A DNA stretch of 5,136 bases, taken from Actinomycetota bacterium. GTDB taxonomy: Bacteria; Desulfobacterota; Deferrimicrobia; Deferrimicrobiales; Deferrimicrobiaceae. Below are positions 1 through 5,136 of the stretch, in pieces. Position 1 is the stretch's first letter. Every line of letters starts with the position of its first letter. Location of the stretch: assembly GCA_016844415.1 (NCBI GenBank), contig JAENIX010000085.1, positions 1 through 5,136 on the forward strand, read 5' to 3'. A program made the position numbers and the translations under genes. The notes beneath the pieces are model-generated. The model had not been told where the DNA came from, made no database searches, and saw nothing but the letters and a program-made list of their open reading frames with translations.

Positions 1-79
1 GATACGCGCGCACCGTCTCGCCCGAAGCGTTCCGCTCCGAAAGGAGGAACTGCGAGAACCGTCGAATCGCGGAACCCAT
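1..79 (-). CDS. xerC: XerC/XerD-type tyrosine recombinase, N-terminal fragment (runs off left edge)
   Basis: Only 26 codons are visible before the window ends. The peptide reads M-G-S-A-I-R-R-F-S-Q-F-L-L-S-E-R-N-A-S-G-E-T-V-R-A-Y. The pattern F-x-x-F-L-x-x-E-R-x-x-S-x-x-T-x-x-x-Y is the start of the N-terminal SAM-like core-binding domain of XerC/XerD site-specific recombinases, which act at dif sites to resolve chromosome dimers. The catalytic domain (R-H-R-Y residues) lies outside the window, so catalytic competence cannot be judged. Position directly after trmFO supports xerC, because trmFO-xerC (often followed by hslVU) is a known conserved order. The start is uncertain. The ATG at 77-79 has no good Shine-Dalgarno at normal spacing. 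An in-frame TTG at 86-88 adds three residues and lies about 4 nt after a GAAAGGGA stretch, so it may be the true start. XerD or another integrase-family member is the alternative. Confidence 0.72.
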   Translation of the reverse strand, partial: MGSAIRRFSQFLLSERNASGETVRAY

Positions 80-109
80 TCCCGTCAACCGTCCCTTTCA
101 TTAAAAAGG

Positions 110-155
110 AAAAGATTTATTTAACACATAAAGGGTTAAAAAAGAAGAATCTTTT
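110..155. repeat. AT-rich nested inverted repeat at the trmFO 3' end
   Basis: Two inverted repeats are nested here. The outer arms are AAAAGATT (110-117) and AATCTTTT (148-155). The inner arms are TTTAAC (120-125) and GTTAAA (135-140) around a 9-nt loop. They straddle the trmFO stop codon (117-119) and sit in a markedly AT-rich island within GC-rich surroundings, just ahead of xerC. A folded transcript could act as a weak terminator or processing site, or the island could hold a promoter for xerC. The stems are A/T-dominated, so chance occurrence is quite possible and no function is assigned. Confidence 0.3.
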
Positions 156-1466
156 GCGGAAATCCCTGATCGCGGATAGTGCAGCGGCGGCCTGTTTCTC
201 CTTCCTCTCCCGCTTCTTTCCGGGAGGCGGTTCGGGGAGGAGGCCGAAGTTGGCGTTCATCGGTTGAAACCCCGCCTTGCGGGGGACCGTGATGTGTCGC
301 AGGAGGGCCCCGGTCATCGAGGCTTCCGGGAATGCCTCGGGAGCCCGCCCTTCCGCCCTCGCCACGGCCGAAACCGCCGCTGCGAATCCAGCGGCGATCG
401 ATTCGACGTACCCCTCCACCCCGGTGATCTGCCCGGCGAAGAACAGCCCTTTCCTGACGCGCGATTCAAGCCACGGATGGAGGTGGCGCGGAGCGTCGAG
501 AAAGCCGTTCCGGTGCACCGAACCGTGCCGAAGGTATTTCGCGCGTGCGAGGCCTGGAATCAGCGAGAACACCCGCTCTTGCTCCGGGTATGTGAGCTTC
601 GTCTGGAAACCCACGAGGTTGAGCATCGTCCCCGCCGCGTTCTCCTTCCTCAATTGCACCACGGCGTGCGGATTTTTACCAGTTCGCGGGTCCTTAAGCC
701 CCACGGGCCGCATCGGTCCGTAAAGGAGGGTCTCGGGCCCCCGGCGCGCCATCGTCTCCAGAGGCATGCACGATTCGAAGTACTTCTCCTCCTCGAAATC
801 CCTTGCGGGAACCGTGCGCGCGGTAAGCAAGGCGGACAGGAAGGCCTCGTACTGCCCGCGCGTCATCGGAAGATTCAGATAGTCGCCTTCTCCCGCACCG
901 TACCGGTCGGCCGTGAAGGCCGCCTCCGTGTCGACGGTGGAAGCGTCGACTATCGGCGAGATGGCGTCGTAGAAATAGTATCCATCGTCGCCGAGGAAAG
1001 ACCGGATCGAGTCGGATAGCGCATTCGAAGGGAGGGGGCCGCAAGCAAGGATCACAAGCGTCGATTCCGGAATCGACCGCGCCTCCGCCTGCGTGACGCG
1101 GATGTTCCCGCGGGAGCGGACGGCTTCCGTGACGGCCCGCCCGAAGATCTCGCGGTCCACCGCCAGCGCTTTCCCGGCCGGCACGCGTGCGCGCCGGGAC
1201 AGGAATAAAAGATTCGAACCGAGCTCACTCAGCTCAGCCTTTAGCAGCCCTTTCCCCGACGACAGCTCCTCGGAGCCGAGGGAATTGCTGCACACCAGTT
1301 CCGCGAACCAGGCAGACCGATGGGCCGGAGAGGAGACATCAGGCCGCATCTCCACCAGCTCTACCGGAATCCCCGCGGCGGAGAGGACCAGCGCCGCTTC
1401 CGAACCCGCCAGGCCGGCCCCGACGACGGTGACCCTACCATCATGATGCGGGGGCGGAATCGCCAT
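117..1466 (-). CDS. trmFO: TrmFO, methylenetetrahydrofolate-tRNA-(uracil-5-)-methyltransferase
   Basis: This 449-residue cytoplasmic flavoprotein makes 5-methyluridine at position 54 of the tRNA T-loop, taking the carbon from 5,10-methylenetetrahydrofolate and reducing power from FAD/NAD(P)H; it was formerly annotated gid. The N-terminal FAD-binding Rossmann motif VVGAGLAGSEAA is at residues 14-25. The family motif ELVCSNSL is at 56-63, with C59 aligning with the conserved cysteine known as C53 in Bacillus subtilis. VPAGKALAVDRE (95-106), YFYDAISPIV (164-173), CMPLETMARRG (C233, equivalent to the catalytic C226; 233-243), GPMRPVGL (250-257), FFAGQITGVEGYVES (342-356) and NANFGLLP (404-411) are all present. 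Length is normal for the family. The ATG start is backed by a GAGAGGG ribosome site and lies inside the end of pilS (26-nt overlap), which suggests translational coupling. One family motif usually read as NCPM appears as NLPM (198-201). The extreme C-terminus has four consecutive Phe residues encoded in the AT-rich island. Confidence 0.96.
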   Translation of the reverse strand: MAIPPPHHDGRVTVVGAGLAGSEAALVLSAAGIPVELVEMRPDVSSPAHRSAWFAELVCSNSLGSEELSSGKGLLKAELSELGSNLLFLSRRARVPAGKALAVDREIFGRAVTEAVRSRGNIRVTQAEARSIPESTLVILACGPLPSNALSDSIRSFLGDDGYYFYDAISPIVDASTVDTEAAFTADRYGAGEGDYLNLPMTRGQYEAFLSALLTARTVPARDFEEEKYFESCMPLETMARRGPETLLYGPMRPVGLKDPRTGKNPHAVVQLRKENAAGTMLNLVGFQTKLTYPEQERVFSLIPGLARAKYLRHGSVHRNGFLDAPRHLHPWLESRVRKGLFFAGQITGVEGYVESIAAGFAAAVSAVARAEGRAPEAFPEASMTGALLRHITVPRKAGFQPMNANFGLLPEPPPGKKRERKEKQAAAALSAIRDFRKRFFFFNPLCVK

Positions 1467-3114
1467 TCATCCCTCTCTCGGGAAGAAACACGGAAAATAT
1501 GCTTCCGTGCCCCGGCTGGGAGCGCACCTCGATGAACCCGCGGTGAATCTGCACTATCCTCTGTGAAATGGAGAGCCCCAGACCTGTCCCCCCCTCCTTC
1601 GTCGTGAAGAAAGGATTGAAGATCTTCGCCGTGTTTACGGATTCGATCCCCCTGCCGGTGTCGCTCACCGTCATGACCGCGTAACGTTCCCCGTGCCGGA
1701 CCTGCGGGAAAAGGTCCAACCGGACGTGCCCGCCGGCGGGGGTGGCCTGCACGGCGTTCCGCACGAGATTCCAGAGCACCTGTTTCAACTGCTCGGGATC
1801 GCCATCGACGACAAGGTCGCGCAGAACGAGGTTCTCCATGTGCACGCCCTTCTCCCGCGCCTCCCCCGCACGGACCGCTTCCGCGACTTCGCCTATCAGG
1901 TCGGCCAGGTTCACCGCCCCGATGCTGCGCAAGGATGGGCCGGTATAGGCGAGAAAATCCGATATAAGGCCGTTAAGCCGCATGCTCTCCCGCTCGATTA
2001 TTTCCAGGAGCATCCGGGATTCGTCGGCAAGTTCGGGGGACTCGCGCAGCATCTGCGAGGAACCCGCTATGGAGGCGAGGGGGTTCCTTATTTCATGGGC
2101 AAGACCCGCGGCAAGCTCCCCGACTCCCGCCAGCCGGTCGGATATCCGGACGCGCGCTTCCATCTCCTTCACAGGGGTAAGGTCCTGGAATATGACCACC
2201 CGCCCGATCACCCCTCCTTCCGCATCCCTCAAGGGGGAGGAGGAAAAACCGAGGAAGATCTCCACGCCGTCCGCACGGCGGAACGAGATCTCGGGACGCG
2301 GGAGCCGCGATTCACCGCGCGGATCCGAAAGCTCGAGCCCGGCGAGGATATCCTCAACCAGCTTGCCGGTCGCCTCCTCCCTCCGCACGCCCAGGATGTT
2401 GCAGGCCGTGTCGTTCATCAGGTTGACCCGCCCGCGCGTGTCGGCCGTCAGGATTCCCGAGGGGATGTTGTCGACCACGTGCTTGTGGAAGGATTCCAGC
2501 TTGAGGAAATCGTCCTCGCGCGCCAGGATGTGCTGGCGGGACTTGCGGATGTCCTCTCCCAGCAGGCCTGACAGGAGGCCGGTCAGGAGGAACCCGACGG
2601 AGTTCGTCAGGGAAGGGCGGAGGAAATGGGACCAGGCAAGGTGCACGTTCTCGGCGCCGGGGGGCGTAAGGACACCCTGCATCTGGAGATAAAGCATGGT
2701 CACGTAGGAAGCGGCGGAGAGCACGGCCCAGATCATTGCCCCTTTCATGAACAGCTCGAAGCTCCCCAGGAGGATGAAGACGATGTACATGAAGGAGAAG
2801 ACGCTGTCGTAAAGCCCCGTGGCGAATACCACCAGGGATACGAACGCCACGTCCACCGCAGCCTGGACGACGGAGACCCGCAGGGACAGGTCGCCGGCGC
2901 CCCACAAGGCGAAGCGCAGCAGGAGCCAGCCGTAGGACAGGACCACCGCGGCGTAGAGGTAGCGGAACCCGCCGGCGATGATGAGCTCCGGCTCCTGGAA
3001 ATGGATCGAAACCACCGAAGCAAGGAGGGCGAAGGTGATCCCGGTCCGCACCAGCAGGAGGTTGTGCCCTCCCGCAGCTTCTTCCCGCCGACCCCCTGCG
3101 GAGACCGCCGACAC
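1441..3114 (-). CDS. pilS: PilS-like membrane sensor histidine kinase (NtrB family)
   Basis: This 557-residue inner-membrane kinase is expected to autophosphorylate and pass phosphate to an NtrC-family response regulator, classically PilR, to control sigma-54-dependent pilin transcription. Residues about 22-186 contain roughly six hydrophobic segments (near 22-40, 50-70, 80-99, 105-122, 126-143 and 171-186), matching the six-helix sensor of PilS. A PAS domain follows (about 208-315, including LMNDTACNILGV at 232-243). The dimerisation/phosphoacceptor domain has AHEIRNPL with phospho-histidine H340. The ATPase domain has the N box (NLVRNAVQA, key N453), G1 box DTGRGI (485-490), F box FNPFFTTK (499-506) and G2 box GGTGLGL (508-514), so it looks fully active. 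There is no receiver domain. The start is a GTG 2 nt after the pilC stop, with only a weak upstream GGCGGG, so coupling to pilC translation is likely. An in-frame GTG at residue 22 is possible but would begin right at the first membrane helix. Assignment to PilS rather than a generic NtrB-like kinase rests on the membrane topology and the pilTC context. No pilR follows in the window. Confidence 0.88.
   Translation of the reverse strand: MSAVSAGGRREEAAGGHNLLLVRTGITFALLASVVSIHFQEPELIIAGGFRYLYAAVVLSYGWLLLRFALWGAGDLSLRVSVVQAAVDVAFVSLVVFATGLYDSVFSFMYIVFILLGSFELFMKGAMIWAVLSAASYVTMLYLQMQGVLTPPGAENVHLAWSHFLRPSLTNSVGFLLTGLLSGLLGEDIRKSRQHILAREDDFLKLESFHKHVVDNIPSGILTADTRGRVNLMNDTACNILGVRREEATGKLVEDILAGLELSDPRGESRLPRPEISFRRADGVEIFLGFSSSPLRDAEGGVIGRVVIFQDLTPVKEMEARVRISDRLAGVGELAAGLAHEIRNPLASIAGSSQMLRESPELADESRMLLEIIERESMRLNGLISDFLAYTGPSLRSIGAVNLADLIGEVAEAVRAGEAREKGVHMENLVLRDLVVDGDPEQLKQVLWNLVRNAVQATPAGGHVRLDLFPQVRHGERYAVMTVSDTGRGIESVNTAKIFNPFFTTKEGGTGLGLSISQRIVQIHRGFIEVRSQPGHGSIFSVFLPERGMNGDSAPAS
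1471..1477 (-). promoter_or_regulatory. Ribosome binding site of trmFO
   Basis: On the minus strand a GAGAGGG purine run ends 4 nt before the ATG at 1464-1466. It lies within the pilS coding sequence and supports that ATG as the trmFO start, rather than a later start that would remove the overlap and cut close to the FAD-binding motif. Confidence 0.6.
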
Positions 3115-3116
3115 CT

Positions 3117-4328
3117 CTACCCGCCGACGACGCCTGCCAGCTTGAAGATCGGCAGGTACATCGCGACGACGAGCCCGCCGATGATGACGCCCAGGAAGAT
3201 CATCAGGATCGGCTCCAGAAGGGAGGTCAGGGCCTCGACGGCCATGTCGACTTCCTCGTCGTAGAAATCGGCGATCTTGTTGAGCATCGTGTCAAGAGCC
3301 CCGGTGGCCTCCCCGACGGAAACCATCTGGGTCACCATGGATGGAAACACCTTGCTCTCGCTGAGGGGCTCCGCGATCGTCTTCCCTTCGCTGATGCTCG
3401 TCCGGGCCTTCAGAATGGCTTCCTCTATCACGCGGTTTCCCGCGGATTTGGCGACGATGTCCATGCTCTCGAGGATCGGGACGCCGCTGCTTACCATCGT
3501 TCCTAGCGTGCGGGAGAATCTTGCAACGGCTATTTTCCGAAGGAGATCTCCGACGATCGGCAGTTTCAAAAGCAATTTGTCGGTATTCCGGCGTCCGTTT
3601 TCGGTGCCGCGATACCAGCGGAGCGCAATGACCAGCAAGGCGATGAGAACCAACCCCACGATGAAATATTTCTGGGTGAAGGCGCTCATTGCGAGTACGG
3701 CCTGAGTGGGGGCGGGAAGCGCCTGCCCGAAGTCCTCGAACATCTTTCCGAAGATAGGGATCACGTACACCAGCAGGACAACCGTGACGACAAGCGCCAC
3801 CGCTATGATGGTGGACGGGTACACCATCGCTCCCTTGATTTTCTTGGCGAGCCTCAACGCCTTTTCTATGTAAGCCGCGAGCCGCGAGAGGATGGTGTCG
3901 AGTATCCCTCCGGTTTCCCCCGCCTGCACCAGGTTCACGAAAAGCTCGTCGAAGACCTTCGGATGTTTCGACAGGGCGTCGGCGAAGGTGGAACCGCTCT
4001 CCACGTCCTCCTTCACCTTCATGATGATCTTCTTGAACGCCTTGTTCTCCTGCTGCATGCCGAGGATGTCCAGGCACTGGACCAGGGGAAGCCCCGCGTC
4101 TATCATCGTGGCGAACTGGCGCGTGAATATCGCGAGTTCCCTCTGGGACACCTTCCCCCGGAGCCAAGCCAGGTTTACCGCAAGTCCCGCGGCTTTGGGC
4201 TTGACCTTCACGGGGACGACCTGCTGCCTGCGAAGATGGGCCAGCACGAACGCCTCGTTCGGCGCTTCTAACTCCCCGGTGAGAGTTCGTCCCGCCCTCG
4301 ACTTCCCTTCCCAGACGTATATCGCCAT
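3117..4328 (-). CDS. pilC: PilC, type IV pilus inner-membrane platform protein (GspF family)
   Basis: At 403 residues this is the normal size for PilC, the polytopic inner-membrane protein that couples the cytoplasmic motors PilB and PilT to pilin insertion and removal. Two homologous T2SSF domains are visible (about 63-187 and 266-389), and their duplication can be read directly. AGLPLVQCLDIL (78-89) matches SGVPILESMDIV (281-292), and QAGETGGILDTIL (135-147) matches SVGEATGALDTML (337-349). Hydrophobic membrane segments lie near 172-194, 221-237 and 369-393, giving the usual three-helix topology with large cytoplasmic domains. The short N-terminal region (YVWEGKSRAGRTLTGELEA, 4-22) is the typical leader of PilC/GspF proteins. 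The ATG start has a strong GGAGG 5 nt upstream. It lies 27 nt after pilT and 2 nt before pilS, consistent with one operon. A GspF protein of a type II secretion system is the alternative, but the adjacent PilT argues for a pilus. Confidence 0.95.
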   Translation of the reverse strand: MAIYVWEGKSRAGRTLTGELEAPNEAFVLAHLRRQQVVPVKVKPKAAGLAVNLAWLRGKVSQRELAIFTRQFATMIDAGLPLVQCLDILGMQQENKAFKKIIMKVKEDVESGSTFADALSKHPKVFDELFVNLVQAGETGGILDTILSRLAAYIEKALRLAKKIKGAMVYPSTIIAVALVVTVVLLVYVIPIFGKMFEDFGQALPAPTQAVLAMSAFTQKYFIVGLVLIALLVIALRWYRGTENGRRNTDKLLLKLPIVGDLLRKIAVARFSRTLGTMVSSGVPILESMDIVAKSAGNRVIEEAILKARTSISEGKTIAEPLSESKVFPSMVTQMVSVGEATGALDTMLNKIADFYDEEVDMAVEALTSLLEPILMIFLGVIIGGLVVAMYLPIFKLAGVVGG

Positions 4329-4333
4329 TGGAT

Positions 4334-4338
4334 CCTCC
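4334..4338 (-). promoter_or_regulatory. Ribosome binding site of pilC
   Basis: GGAGG on the minus strand lies 5 nt before the ATG at 4326-4328, inside the 27-nt pilT-pilC spacer. It is a near-perfect Shine-Dalgarno and fixes the pilC start. No terminator-like stem or room for a full promoter is seen in the spacer. Confidence 0.8.
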
Positions 4339-4355
4339 GTTGACCTTTGTTCCGC

Positions 4356-5136
4356 CTAACCCCTTCTTCCCGCGCCCTGCGGGCCTCCGCTCTGCGCCGC
4401 CGTCAGGAGATTGCGGAACTCATCCGGATCGGAGCTCCTGCCCACCGCGTCATCGAGCGTGATGTCCCTCCGCAGATACGACGAGAGCAACGACTGGTTC
4501 ATGGTCATCATCCCGAACTTCGCCTGCCCCATCTGCATCTGGGAATAGATCTGGTGGATCTTCTCCTCCCGGATCAGGTTCCGGATCGCCGGGTTGGGGA
4601 TCATCACCTCCAGGCAGAGCACCCGGCCCGTCCCGGACCCCTTGGGAATCAGGATCTGGGAAACGACCCCCTCGAGGACGAAAGACAGCTGGGCCCTGAC
4701 CTGGGGCTGCTGGTATGGAGGGAAGACATCAAGGATGCGATTGATGGTCTGCACGCACGAATTGGTGTGCAGGGTGGCGAAGACCAGGTGCCCGGTCTCG
4801 GCCACGGTCAGCGCCGCCTCGATAGTCTCCAGATCCCTCATCTCGCCGATGAGCACGACGTCCGGGTCCTGCCTCAGGATGTGCTTGAGCGCCTTCTTGA
4901 ACGTCTGTGTGTCGGCGTTCACTTCCCGCTGGTTGACCAGGCACTTCTTGTGGGGGTGCAGGTACTCTATCGGGTCCTCGATCGTCACGATGTGCTCGTG
5001 CCTCTCCGCGTTGATCTTGTCTATCATCGCGGCGAGGGTGGTCGACTTCCCCGAGCCGGTCGGTCCAGTCACCAGAACCAGTCCCCTCGGCTTCTTGCAC
5101 AGCTCCTTCAGCACCACGGGCAACCCAAGCTCCTCG
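4356..5136 (-). CDS. pilT: PilT, type IV pilus retraction ATPase, C-terminal part (5' end outside window)
   Basis: This cytoplasmic hexameric secretion-type ATPase powers pilus disassembly and twitching. The reading frame is open through the right edge, giving 259 visible residues that begin EELGLPVVLKEL. About 105 N-terminal residues (the PAS-like domain) are missing when compared with Pseudomonas PilT. In fragment numbering, Walker A GPTGSGKST is at 24-32, the Asp box IVTIEDPIEY at 49-58, the Walker B region DPDVVLIGEMRD at 90-101 with catalytic E98, and the His box TGHLVFATLHT at 114-124. AIRNLIRE at 183-190 is the C-terminal signature that separates PilT from the extension ATPase PilB, and it is required for retraction in characterised PilT proteins. 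A TTG codon at 5121-5123 is not the start, because homology continues upstream of it. The C-terminus carries a Gly/Arg-rich tail (QSGGPQGAGRRG) of the kind that varies among homologues. pilC follows after 27 nt. PilU is a less likely alternative. Confidence 0.95.
   Translation of the reverse strand, partial: EELGLPVVLKELCKKPRGLVLVTGPTGSGKSTTLAAMIDKINAERHEHIVTIEDPIEYLHPHKKCLVNQREVNADTQTFKKALKHILRQDPDVVLIGEMRDLETIEAALTVAETGHLVFATLHTNSCVQTINRILDVFPPYQQPQVRAQLSFVLEGVVSQILIPKGSGTGRVLCLEVMIPNPAIRNLIREEKIHQIYSQMQMGQAKFGMMTMNQSLLSSYLRRDITLDDAVGRSSDPDEFRNLLTAAQSGGPQGAGRRG

Noticed and set aside
99..101. ATG on the minus strand upstream of xerC as an alternative start
   Set aside because: It is out of frame with the recombinase-like peptide (offset 22 nt).
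136..146. Six-T run in trmFO (minus strand) as a programmed frameshift site
   Set aside because: A -1 slip meets a stop at once and would only trim about six residues. The heptamer does not fit the canonical slippery pattern, and the zero frame already gives a normal-length protein.
264..1019. Long plus-strand open frames opposite trmFO (also 277-723, 1093-1446 and 1320-1535)
   Set aside because: They lie antisense to a gene with full family motifs. Their translations are Arg/Pro-rich low-complexity sequence without recognisable domains, as expected from GC-rich codon bias.
1693..3264. Plus-strand open frames opposite pilS (1693-2571, 1982-2692, 2626-3264)
   Set aside because: They are shadows of the histidine kinase. 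No domain is recognisable and no plausible promoter or ribosome site was noticed.
3292..4167. A 291-codon minus-strand frame inside pilC and plus-strand frames opposite it
   Set aside because: pilC in its own frame carries both T2SSF domains and membrane helices. The alternatives are compositionally biased and lack domains.
5121..5123. TTG as the start of pilT
   Set aside because: Conserved PilT sequence (EELGLP) continues upstream in the same frame and the Walker A motif would sit far too close to the N-terminus. The gene is cut by the window edge.

Overview
This window is a GC-rich bacterial chromosomal segment with every recognisable gene on the minus strand, so transcription runs from position 5136 towards 1. 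In transcription order it holds the C-terminal part of pilT (type IV pilus retraction ATPase), complete pilC (inner-membrane platform protein), complete pilS (membrane histidine kinase of the PilS/NtrB type), complete trmFO (folate- and FAD-dependent tRNA m5U54 methyltransferase) and the first 26 codons of a xerC-like tyrosine recombinase that runs off the left edge. The genes are tightly packed: about 27 nt between pilT and pilC, 2 nt between pilC and pilS, a 26-nt coding overlap between pilS and trmFO, and 28-37 nt between trmFO and xerC. A single polycistronic unit is likely.

Two gene sets meet here. pilT-pilC-pilS is the usual core of type IV pilus clusters in Deltaproteobacteria/Desulfobacterota (Geobacter- and Myxococcus-like lineages), where pilR normally follows pilS. 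trmFO-xerC is a conserved pair in Firmicutes and several deltaproteobacterial lineages, often followed by hslV-hslU. In this window trmFO sits where pilR would be expected. The pilus gene order, the presence of TrmFO rather than only TrmA, and the high GC suggest a Desulfobacterota-like organism. This is inference from gene content, not a taxonomic assignment.

Functionally, PilT powers pilus retraction, PilC anchors the extension and retraction motors at the inner membrane, and PilS would sense a membrane signal (pilin abundance in the best studied systems) and phosphorylate a PilR-type regulator not present here. TrmFO makes ribothymidine at position 54 of tRNAs. XerC resolves chromosome dimers together with its partner recombinase. 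The last two are housekeeping functions with no obvious mechanistic tie to pili.

The only non-coding stretches are short (about 80-116 and 4329-4355). The one piece of unexplained structure is an AT-rich island with nested inverted repeats at the trmFO/xerC junction (about 95-160). I see no RNA genes, CRISPR, insertion sequences or signs of an undescribed system.
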